Shown: positions 45,070-54,147 of the stretch, one piece after another
Layout: the number at the start of each line of letters is the position of its first letter
Position numbering within the stretch: position 1 is the stretch's first letter
Assembly (NCBI GenBank): GCA_043228905.1
Contig: JBHGNT010000018.1
Span: forward strand, 12,896,001-12,960,000
Length of the DNA: 64,000 bases
Reading direction: 5' to 3'
DNA from: Azolla caroliniana
Taxonomy: Eukaryota > Polypodiophyta
Notes under the pieces: model-generated
Database searches by the model: none
What the model was told of the DNA's origin: nothing
Seen by the model: the letters and a program-made list of their open reading frames with translations, nothing else
Position numbers and translations under genes: made by a program

Positions 45070-48000
45070 AGAGGGCTGCCAAGGCGTGGGGCCGCGACAG
45101 TCCGGACACCCCGGGGAAACCCCACACCTGTACGATAAAACCGAAGAAACCTTGTACCATAGGTAGGGAATTTTTGTTCTCCGACAGCGGAGCGTGTAAG
45201 ATAGTCGGCATCGGCGGCCGAGAGAAGACAAAGGCGGAGGGGAGACTTCGAGCGTGCGGAGTTCTCGGCCCGGACGAGGAAATCAACGGAGCCGTGGAGG
45301 CGGTCTCATTCGACGACACCTTGGGAATGCTGGGAAAGGTAGTCGAAGAAGGCCTTAACGAAGACCGGACGATACCGGTGTGTTCCGAGGAGATGTACGA
45401 AGTCATCGCGGACTTCGGTCGAGGGCTCGAGTCAGTTCGGACGGCCCATGTGAGCACCAAGTACAAGACTGTGGACCGGAAGGTAAGGCCAGTCGCGGCA
45501 CCCTTACCGGAGGACAGCGCGTCGAGAATCAAAGGGGTTGCATCGGACCCTAGTCTACGAGATCCGGCCTGCATAGGGCACACCTTCACCGACGAGACGC
45601 TCCGAGAGCTCAAAATAGGTGGGGGCGGGTTCCTACTGCCGGCGGAGGAAGACCGGTTTCGGAGAATGCTCGGAAGGCACGGGAAAGCCTTCGCATTCTC
45701 GCCGGAGGAAATCGGGTGCGTTGACCCGACGATCGTGGAGCCGATGGTGATATTCACGGTACCGCATGTACCATGGAATCTCAAGCCAATCCCGGTTCCG
45801 AGAGCTCACATCCCGAAGTTGATGGAGCTGCTGAGGCAGAAAGTTGATATGGGAATTCTCGAGCCGTCGAGCGCCCCATATTCAAATCGATGGTTTACCG
45901 TACCGAAGAAAAACGGTTCGTTGCGCTTCATCCAGGACCTGCAGCCGGTCAATCGAGTGACCATTCGGAACGCAGGGATCAGACCGACCATAGACGAGTT
46001 CGCGGAGGCCTTCGCCGGAAGGTCAATTTACTCGGTCGGGGATCTATACTCAGGGTACGACCAGTTCCAGCTAGCCGTGGAGAGCAGAGACATTACGACG
46101 ATGCGAACTCCCCTCGGCCTAGTTCGGATGTGTACACTGCCGCAAGGAGGGACCAACTCGGTGGCCCACATGGTGAATGCGATGAACAAGGTTCTGAGGG
46201 ACTATATCCCGGACATCACCATGCCGTTTCTGGACGACATCCCGATCAAGGTATGCCCGGTGGAAGAAAAGGACGAGACGATCGGGCCGGACGGATGCCG
46301 GCGATTCGTGGCGACGCACATCGACGACTGCGAGAAGGTGCTGCAAAGGCTAGAGGATGCGAGACTCACCTTCTCCGGGGAGAAGTCGGCCTTCGGGCAG
46401 TCAGAAATCATGGTGGTCGGACACCTGTGCGGACCATATGGCCGGAAACCGTCTCCGACAAAGGTAGAAGCCATCTCCGCGATGAAGCCCGACTGCAGCT
46501 CGGTCACGGAAGTACGGAGATTCCTGGGGGCATGCGCGTTCTACCATATATGGATCCCGCATTACGCACACGTCGCGGAGCCACTCTACGGGTTGCTGAA
46601 AAAGGGGCGAAGGTTCGAATGGCTAGACGAGCACGCGGAATCGGTCCGGAAGCTGAAAGAGGCCCTTGCAGCGGCACCGGCACTCCGGAAGGCGGTATAC
46701 GGGAAGGGTACCCCGGTATTCATAACGGTGGATACCAGTCCGACCGGGATCGGATGGGTCGTGAACCAGGAAGACGAGGACGGCAATCGGTTTCCGATCC
46801 GATTCGGCGCGAAAGTCCTCAGTGAACGGCAGCGAGGATACGCCCAGGTTAAACGCGAACTCTGGGGTATTGTTTCGGCGGTTAAGGCCGACAAAGACTA
46901 CCTGATAGGGACGGAAGTGATCATCGAGACGGATTGCCTGCCGATTCTCGGTATGGTTTCCGGATGAGCGACTCCGGACCTGGCGATGCTCAGGTGGATA
47001 GCGTACATCAAGTCCCTGGACCCGGAAATACGACACATTTCCGGGAAAGACAACGCCATGGCCGACATGCTTTCGAGGGCGAGGTTCGACGACGAGGGCG
47101 GCATGGTTTCGGAAGACGAAGAAGTCGGCGTGGATTTCTTCGGGGCGGCATACATAACGACCGACGGGGTGAGCACTCCGGCGCTTAACGAGTTCGACGC
47201 GAGCAAGTACGACGGGGAGTGGCTGCAGATCGGCGGGTTTTTGAAGACAATGACGCCCGATGCGTCATGGACGAAGGACGAGGCCAACCGGATCCGGAAG
47301 AAAGCATATCGATTCTTTCTCCGAGATGGGCATCTATGGAAGCACCCGAAGAAGAGGGACGGCGTCCCGCTCCGGGTGGTGGCGATGAAGGAAGTACAGG
47401 AGGAGCTAATGGCGGCCTACCACGACAGCCCTTGGGCTGGACACCGTGGAACGTGGGCGACGTTTGAGAAGCTGAAGGGGAAGTACTGGTGGCCGGGATT
47501 GTACCGGGACGTGCATCGGTTCGTGTCAACTTGCGAGAGTTGTCAGATGCACTCGATAGTCCGACACCGGGACGGGCTTCACCCTACGTACCCTCCGACT
47601 ATCCACTTCAAATGGATGGTAGATCTGGTGACGATGCCGATGGGGGTAGGACAGATGCGGTATCTGGTCCTAGCGCGGGAAGACCTGACGAACCAGGTGG
47701 AAGGCCGAGCCCTTCAGAACAAGACGACCGCGGCCGTGTGTCGGTTCCTAGTAGAGGACGTGATATGCCGGTACGGGTGCGTCGGGAAGATCGTGGCTGA
47801 CCGAGGGGAGTTGGACGCCGAAGAGGCCGCGGAGCTGTTCGACCGGCTTGGAGTCAAGCTCTCGCTCGCCACTGCGTACAATCCGGAGGCGAATGGAAAG
47901 GTGGAGCGCGGACACGGACCGATCGTCAAGGCGTTGATTCGGGCATGCGGAGGCCGAGTCGGTAACTGGCCCCGGCTGCTACCTTATGCTTTGTGGGCAG

Positions 48001-48557
48001 ACCGGACCACGCACAGTTCGGTAACCGGGTACATGCCGACGGAGCTCATGTTCGGCCAGAAGCCGATCATGCCGATTGAACGGACGATCTCCTCGTGGGC
48101 AACGGTCGACTGGAGGGTCGAGATGAGCCGGGAGGAGTTGTTGGCCGCACGTATACGACAGCTCGAGCGGAGACCGGAGGACGTGGCACTGGCTACGGAG
48201 AAGCTCCGGGTGGCGAGGACAAAGAACAAAGCCCGGTTCGACCGAACGCACCGGCTACGACCGAAGAAAATCGACGAAGGTGACTGGGTGCTCGTCTACG
48301 ACAGCAGCCTCGACAACCAGCACCGAGCAACGCGGAAGTTCGCACGGAGATGGTTCGGGCCGTACACGGTACAGAGCGCCAACGACAACGGGACGTATCA
48401 TCTGGCGGAGCTCGACGGTACGAGAATAGCGATACCCGTGGCCGGGAAGAGGATCAAAGCTTTCAAGAAGCGGCACGACGACGAACCCGACCCGATTCTC
48501 CTGGACAGCAGCGACGACCGATCCGAGGCCGAGGAAGGGCCGGCAGGCGAAGAGTAG
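45063..48557 (+). pseudogene. A5 pol: RT, RNase H, integrase, one internal TGA
   Basis: Open from the frameshift overlap to 46964, TGA at 46965-46967, then open in the same frame to the stop at 48555. The N-terminal module (to about 45800) contains ELKIGGGGFLLPAEEDRF and HGKAFAFSPEEIGCVDP. RT: VPKKNGSLRFIQDLQPVNRV, LYSGYDQFQLAVESRD, catalytic FLDD at 46227-46238. RNase H: ITVDTSPTGIGWV, RELWG, ETDCLPILGM, NAMADMLSRARF. Integrase: zinc finger YHDSPWAGHRG...TCESCQ (47418-47549) and triad aspartates/glutamate in MVDLV, VADRGE and GKVERGH (47614, 47800, 47899). The C-terminal GPY/F module RRWFGPYTV is near 48346. The TGA replaces a Cys conserved in A2, A3, A4 and B2 (GC/ECATPDLAMLRW). No chromodomain. 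Confidence 0.9.
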
Positions 48558-48629
48558 AGGCGGGCCGGTTTTCTCCGTGCCAACTTAATTTGGCGCATGC
48601 CGGTGGATGCGCGGTTAGGTGGGGGCGGA

Positions 48630-49348
48630 TGTCGTGAAGAAAACCGCCCACAAGAGGAATCGGAGGAACAAGGCGTGGGAAACGGCTCTACACACACACG
48701 CGCGCCAAGAAGTACCTAAGGACGAAGTAGGTACATACGAGGATCCGAGGTGGGTAGATTCGGTTGGTATGCAGTTAATGCCAAACGGCCTCTTGACGGG
48801 TTATAAAAGGAAGAGGAAGAATAGAAGTGCATCATCTCCCGCGGAGAGGACGAAGTGCTGCCGAACCGATTTCGGAGCTTCTCTCTCACTCCTGCTCTCT
48901 CTGTCTTCTGCTCCATCGCGTACCTGTGCAGGTTTCGAGGAGGCTTGCGCTGTTCCGTGGAACGCCCCGAGTGCGTCCTGCAGCACCTCCGACCTGTTTT
49001 CCCTTTCTGTGCGTCGCGGCATACAGGGATCGGCAGCTGTTCGCCGCCCTGTTCGTTTCCGTTAGTATCTACTTTGTGCCCCACCGTGGGTTGTAATACT
49101 TTAGTCTGTTATTTTCTTGCATTCATAAGTACATATCTCTCGTTGTTGCGTCCATCTGCGTCGGCGTTTTTTTTTGTGATCTCTGTTTGTTGGGCCGTAT
49201 CCCTGTGCAATCGTCGGTCCGGCGCAATCGGATCTTCGGTTCTGTGTAATCGGGTCTCTCTCTCTTACTCCTCTCTCTCTTGCTCTTCGGTTCGAGACCC
49301 CCGTGGTCCCTCCTCCTTTCTACACGCAAGGGCGTAGTAACCCCGACA
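48630..49348 (+). repeat. A5 3' LTR
   Basis: 719 bp. I saw no difference from 42181-42899, and overlapping reading frames in both copies translate identically. Preceded by the polypurine tract GGTGGGGGCGGA. Confidence 0.95.
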
Positions 49349-49352
49349 ACGT

Positions 49353-49828
49353 CTTCCGGACCGGAGGCACTAGTTGAAGTAGAAGACGACATAGAATTTG
49401 CTCTATGTCTCATTACGAACATTCCGCCATGATCGTCATAGTCGGAGTTGGTGGCATAATTGGTTAGTTGTCGGCTAGTGGAAGCCGACTCACGCATCTT
49501 CTTTCGACACTCTTATTCGTGGTGGCCGAGTTTGCCACAATATACACATTCGATCGAGGTTTGTCGGCTCGGACCGGAATGGTGGCTCCCCCTTCTTCCT
49601 AAGGTTCCTCAATGGCCTCCATCTTGTTCGAGTGCGTGTAGAGCATGTGGCCTTCCGAGGCGTTGCTCCTTGTTCAAATATGGTTTTCTTCAACCAACAA
49701 CATGTATTGAAGATCGAAGAAAGAGGGAGGATTTTCCCGTGCTAGTACGGCGGTTCTCATTGCGCCAAACCGTGGTGCAAGGCCACCGAGGCATATTTGC
49801 ACCATCTCATCATCATCCACATTGACGC
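49353..49828 (-). pseudogene. copia-3 gag C-terminal part with zinc knuckle
   Basis: Minus strand: after the B2 insertion point the gag reads CLGGLAPRFGAMRTAVLARE and PPSFFDLQYMLLVEE (about 49810-49690), similar to copia-1 (KPPTFFDLQLMLMVEEN). A zinc knuckle CVYCGKLGHHE.EC near 49500-49545 has one stop inside. A Ser/Thr stretch and SGPEDV follow up to the A5 insertion, after which the protease starts at 42177. Non-functional. Confidence 0.78.
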
Positions 49829-50718
49829 TGTCAGGCCTTTCGCTCTGGATCGTTTGTGTGAGTTGGGTGGGAATTGCTGGGGTTTTGGACTAGGAGAAAG
49901 AAGAATATGAGATAAGTTTAGTTATGAATAGATTGCAAGATGAAGATATGAAACTCGTGAATTCCACGAGTATAGTGTATTAATTGATACTTAGATTGTA
50001 AGAGAGAAATAGATGGCAAAATCGTGAATCCCACGAATATTTTATATTATTCCACCCTTATAAAAAATCAACAACCCCTATACATCTTTCTGTCTTCCTT
50101 ATATAGAGATGGAAGAGTCTAAGTTTATCACATGCAAGCATCATACTTTTTCTAACTTTAGTTTTCATGCATGATTATCTTTCTATCTCATCTTTTCTTT
50201 TAACTCGAGTGTGTATGCATGAATAACTTTTTCTATTACATGCTTATCTAGAATATTTACATGGGATAAAGTTTAGTATAACTTTAAAACTCATAATATT
50301 CTAGTACAGTGGTAAGGCTTAAAATCGTTAACATGGAGGTACAGTGGTTGCCCTAAGTCATATTTATACTTATATGAACTTAGGGCTATTTATAGATATA
50401 GCCTCAATAGACTTACTCAAAACATATTTACAAATATGTCTTCTCTTCCGGTTCTCACTAGGTCTCCTCCGGTTTCCGGATCTCTTCCGGTTCTCACCGG
50501 GTCCAGATTATTCATCACCGGATCCCTTCCCGAGGGAACGATTTCCCAACAATCTCCACCTTCACTCCAGCATGGGATGTCTTGTCAACTTCATCCGCTT
50601 TTGGCACGCGTCTAGCTTGTCGGTTCCAATTCTGCCCTATGCATGTAACATAATTATTGTAGTATTTCTCCTATTTCTTTATACTTAGTCAATCAGGTAC
50701 TCCACACATATTTTACGT
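49829..50718 (-). repeat. B2 3' LTR, left part (completed at 54112-54134)
   Basis: 890 of about 913 bp, interrupted by B1 only 23 bp from its right end. The left end resembles the B1 LTR (ctccggatcgt..gagttgggtggga). A weak tRNA-like pair (acagtggtaaggct near 50306, ggttgccc near 50347) may be a decayed module. Otherwise AT-rich with no gene. Confidence 0.8.
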
Positions 50719-51440
50719 TGTCGTGCCATTCGGCTCCGGATCGTTGCGTGAGTTGGGTGGGAACCGTCGAGGTTTTGGACTAGGAGGAAGAAAAATACAA
50801 ATAGGGCGAGTAAAGAATAGGTATAAAGAGTTATAAGATAAGAATCTCGTGAATCCCACGAGTTTAGTATATTTAGTCAATATTTAGGTAGTAAGAGAGA
50901 ATTATTTTAGCAAATTCGTGAATCCCACGAATATTTTAGATTGATTGATCATTATAGAAAAATAATCAACAATAACTACAATGTGCTCCCCATCCGTATA
51001 TAGTGATGGGAGAGACTAAGGATAGCTACATGCTTTTTTCTAATATGTTCATGCACACTAAATGTGCATGTGATACTTTTCTAATCCTTGCTTTTATTTG
51101 CTAAATATAGTGCTCATGCTTGCTAGATGTGCATGAGTCACTTTTTAGTTGCTTGAGTTTTTCTATAAAATATTCATGCACTCTAAAATTACATGATTTA
51201 CCTTTTAATAAAGGTAGGCGCAAATATAGCACTTATAGTTATTAAATCTATTTGTGGAACATTAAAGATAAGGTAGCATAATGGTAAAGTTGAGGTTTGG
51301 CTACGTGGAGGTACAAGGTTTGAATCGTACCCTATGCATGTGATAAATATTTTGATATTCTTATTTTATTTATTTATATGTAATTAAATCGGTTATATTA
51401 TTTTTACTTTTTCACGTAGTGTACGAAATACACTACGACA
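50719..51440 (-). repeat. B1 3' LTR
   Basis: 722 bp, tgtcgtgcca...cactacgaca. Minus-strand TATA candidate ctatatacgg near 50994-51003. Confidence 0.92.
51274..51327 (+). promoter_or_regulatory. tRNA-like module in B1 3' LTR, antisense to element
   Basis: Box A TAGCATAATGG (51274-51284) and box B-like GGTTTGAATCG (51317-51327), spaced 43. Same pair in the other LTR at 53941-53951 and 53984-53994. Confidence 0.55.
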
Positions 51441-51745
51441 CTCGCCCCCTCCGAACCCGCACATGCTCCGGTATGTGCCGAAGTTGCCGATGCTCGTTGT
51501 CTCCCCTTCATCCTCCGTTTGTCCCGCTATGTCAACTTTGTCTCTCCATTTTGAGTAGACCCATTCTTTCCACCCGAACCATTGTCGCCATCCGATCCAC
51601 CATATTCTTTGTTCTCTCTCGTCATATTCTTGGCCCTTGTCATTCGTGGTAGTGTCTTTTACTGGCCTCTTTCTTGTCTTCATCAACCTTGACTTTTTTC
51701 CGGATCGCTCTCGTCCGATCGACTTTCGGTTTGATCGGCTTCCGA
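51441..51745 (-). other. B1 3' untranslated stretch
   Basis: Between the gag stop and the 3' LTR. A 97-codon minus-strand frame (51686-51393) with a W-rich RIWWIGWRQWFGWKEWVY segment runs into the LTR; I do not recognise it and give it little weight. Confidence 0.35.
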
Positions 51746-53347
51746 TCAGATTCGTATTCGGCGGAATCGGAATCGGTTGTTCGGTTTCGATTGAGTCGGT
51801 CTCCTTCCGGCCCGGTTTCGATCTATCGGTTTCGGTTTCAGTTGGCTTTCTTTTCCTCTTTTCACCAGCCTCGACCGGTCCAACCTCCGATTGAGTCGGA
51901 TTAGCTTCTTTCCGGATCGGTCTCGTCCGATCAGCTTTCGGCTAGGTCGGCTTCCATCCATATTCGCGTTCGGCCAAGTCAGACTCGGTCGATCGGTTTT
52001 GACCGAGTCGACCCCTTTTCGGGTCGGCTTTCTTTCAGGTCGTCTTTCGGCCGAATCCTCATTCGCCCGGTTCGGCTTTCTTTCGGATCGGAATCCCGTC
52101 CGGATCACCTTCCATCCGAACCGGCTTCCGACTTTACCTTTCTTGCTGCCACCTCCCGTCTCTCCGGTCTCACGTTGGTTCTCGAACACAACCGCCGAAG
52201 TCTCTAGAATTAGTGGGTAGGAATCCTCGGTATTATCATCCTCCGTTGTTTCACCCATAGCCATATTCTCGACTATCTCTCCGTCATCGGCTTTGACCTT
52301 TGTTTTCTCTCTGCCACCTTCCATCTCTTCGGTCTCACGTTGCCTTTCGAACGCAACCGCCGGAGTCTCTGGAATCAGTGGTGGGGAAGTCTTGATATGG
52401 CCATCCGTCGTTGATTCATCCATAGCCACCTTTGATTCCATGTCATCTTTCGTGGCGACCTCCTCAATCAAGTCCTCCTTGCTCTCTTTCACTGCATCAA
52501 TTATGCTTACCCCTTTTTCACCCGATGTTTCGGACACTTGTATTATGAAATCTTCTTCTACACTTGGGTTATCAGCCTTATCATTCGTCATTGTTCTTTC
52601 GCAAGACAAGAGGGTAGCTTGTTTTACACCCTCTTCCGTCGCACCATCATGTTGTATTTCGGCCTTCATATCGGCTCCATCGTTTGTCTTCAATCGACCA
52701 TCCTTCATCGGCCATGTCGTTGACAAGATTCTCATCTTCCTCTCATCATGTCTCCGGCATACCCTTTGGACTTCGGCCCAATCTTCGGTAAGACCATTCG
52801 CACTGTCATCGTCTTTGAGTTCGATCCCGATGTCCATCCTTTCTTTTCGATCGATTGATTTTACGAACATTAGGACTTTATCCTCCCCCACCAATCGTTG
52901 TTCCCGCTCCGAGAGTCGAGCAAGACGATGCTCGAACTCTAGGAATGCTTGTGTTGCACTTCGGTGGGTCTTCTCCGATGCCACCCATTCGTCAAACTCG
53001 CGTCGATCTCGTCCCTTCGATCTCTCGTAGTCATATGCCTCTTGTAAAGCTTCTTCAAAGGACCCCCATGTTGGATTTTGTTGCCGTATCTTGTAGATTC
53101 TTTCTTGTAACTCATCCGTGGCTACCCGACTGAAAGATATCACTTGCAATCCTTCCGGTATCCCACATCGCATCATCTCCGCCTTGTAGTCATGTAGATA
53201 GCGTGACACATCATTTCCGTTGAATTGCCCGTTTTGTTGCACAAGCCGCTCTATTGCCGACTTCATCTCTGACATCGCACGTTGCTCTTGTTGCATCCGC
53301 TCAATCATCATCATCATCATGCTCATCACCTCTTGTTGATTTTCCAT
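51746..53347 (-). CDS. B1 gag-like protein, intact (533 aa), basic tail instead of zinc knuckle
   Basis: Start taken at MENQQEVMSMMMMMIERMQQ (53347), matching the A2 gag start; a frame extension to 53368 overlaps the primer site and is unlikely. Residues 1 to about 190 are the family gag core: NGQFNGNDVSRYLHDYKAEM, PTWGSFEEALQEAYDYE and VLMFVKSIDRKERMDIGI line up with A5 and A6. The middle is acidic and Ser/Thr-rich, with two related blocks of the form PLI.ET.AV.FE.QRETEE/GE.GG. The last about 130 residues are strongly basic (RSERKPNR, RRPERKPTRKG, RLNRRLDRSRLVKRGK) and could bind RNA in place of the missing CCHC knuckle (inference). No protease or RT follows. Open over its whole length. Confidence 0.8.
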   Translation of the reverse strand: MENQQEVMSMMMMMIERMQQEQRAMSEMKSAIERLVQQNGQFNGNDVSRYLHDYKAEMMRCGIPEGLQVISFSRVATDELQERIYKIRQQNPTWGSFEEALQEAYDYERSKGRDRREFDEWVASEKTHRSATQAFLEFEHRLARLSEREQRLVGEDKVLMFVKSIDRKERMDIGIELKDDDSANGLTEDWAEVQRVCRRHDERKMRILSTTWPMKDGRLKTNDGADMKAEIQHDGATEEGVKQATLLSCERTMTNDKADNPSVEEDFIIQVSETSGEKGVSIIDAVKESKEDLIEEVATKDDMESKVAMDESTTDGHIKTSPPLIPETPAVAFERQRETEEMEGGREKTKVKADDGEIVENMAMGETTEDDNTEDSYPLILETSAVVFENQRETGETGGGSKKGKVGSRFGWKVIRTGFRSERKPNRANEDSAERRPERKPTRKGVDSVKTDRPSLTWPNANMDGSRPSRKLIGRDRSGKKLIRLNRRLDRSRLVKRGKESQLKPKPIDRNRAGRRPTQSKPNNRFRFRRIRI

Positions 53348-53385
53348 CTCCTTGCCACCCGTCTTCACGTCGGCTTCACCAACTG

Positions 53386-54107
53386 TGTCGTGCCTTTCGG
53401 CTCCGGATCGTTGCGTGAGTCGGGTGGGAACTATCGAGGTTTTGGACTAGGAGGAAGAAAAATACAAATAAGGCGAGTAAAGAATAGGTATAAAGAGTTA
53501 TAAGATAAGAATCTTGTGAATCCCACGAGTTTAGTATATTTAGTCAATATTTAGGTAGTAATAGAGAATTATTTTAGCAAATTCGTGAATCCCACAAATA
53601 TTTTAGATTGATTGATCATTATAGAAAAATAATCAACAATAACTACAATGTGCTCCCCATCCGTATATAGTGATGGGAGAGACTAAGCATAGCTACATGC
53701 TTTTTTCTAATATGTTCATGCACACTAAATGTGCATGTGATACTTTTCTAATCCTTGCTTTTATTTGCTAAATATAGTGCTCATGCCCGCTAGATGTGCA
53801 TGAGTCACTTTTTAGTTGCTTGCGTTTTTCTATAAAATATTCACGGACTCTAAAAATACATGATTTACCTTTTAATAAAGGTAGGCGCAAATAAAGCACT
53901 TATAGTTATTAAATCTATTTGTAGAACACTAAAGATAAGGTAGCATAATGGTAAAGTTGAGGTTTGGCTACGTGGAGGTACAAGGTTTGAATCGTACCCT
54001 ATGCATGTGATAAATATTTTGATATTCTTATTTTATTTATTTATATGTAATTAAATCGGTTATATTATTTTTACTTTTTCACGTAGTGTACGAAATACAC
54101 TACGACA
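53386..54107 (-). repeat. B1 5' LTR
   Basis: 722 bp, tgtcgtgcct...cactacgaca. Carries the tRNA-like pair at 53941-53994. Confidence 0.92.
53941..53994 (+). promoter_or_regulatory. tRNA-like module in B1 5' LTR, antisense to element
   Basis: Box A TAGCATAATGG (53941-53951), box B-like GGTTTGAATCG (53984-53994), spaced 43. Confidence 0.55.
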
Positions 54108-54147
54108 ACGTAGTGTACAAAGTACACCACGACACTCACCCCCTCCG

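Larger units (their letters stand above)
42181..49348 (+). mobile_element. A5, near-intact Ty3/gypsy family A element
   Basis: 7168 bp: LTR 42181-42899, primer site 42903, gag-protease 42943-45069, pol 45063-48557, polypurine tract GGTGGGGGCGGA (48618-48629), LTR 48630-49348. The target duplication is acgt (42177-42180 and 49349-49352). The two 719-bp LTRs have the same length and I saw no base difference. It is much richer in G, C and CG than the older copies A1-A4. It is the reference copy for the family. The one clear lesion is an in-frame TGA in RNase H at 46965-46967. Confidence 0.95.
33348..49828 (-). mobile_element. copia-3, Ty1/copia element interrupted by C, A5 and B2
   Basis: Own sequence is 33348-34808, 40015-42180 and 49349-49828. 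Minus-sense order is gag (49.8-49.35 kb), protease, integrase, linker, RT, RNase H, LTR (33.3 kb). Insertions are marked by target duplications: ctcac around C and acgt around A5. The gag 5' end and 5' LTR lie beyond B2 and are outside the window. Confidence 0.83.
50719..54107 (-). mobile_element. B1, gag-only family B LTR element inserted in the B2 LTR
   Basis: 3389 bp: LTRs 50719-51440 (3') and 53386-54107 (5'), both 722 bp with only scattered differences. Target duplication acgt (50715-50718 and 54108-54111). Primer site is minus-strand TTGGTGAAGCCGACGTGAAG (53382-53363) and polypurine tract CGGAGGGGGCGAG is next to 51441. The interior carries one long gag ORF and no pol: a TR-GAG-like non-autonomous element that would need pol from a relative. 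Confidence 0.92.

Noticed and set aside
45174-45176. TTG as the start codon of A5 pol
   Set aside because: The frame is open upstream to the gag overlap and the upstream residues (KPHTCTIKPKKPCTIGREF) are echoed in other copies, so pol begins by frameshift, not at TTG.
46965-46967. TGA at a conserved Cys in A5 pol as a selenocysteine codon
   Set aside because: Land plants are not known to use selenocysteine, and the Cys is not a catalytic RNase H residue. A single null mutation is far simpler.
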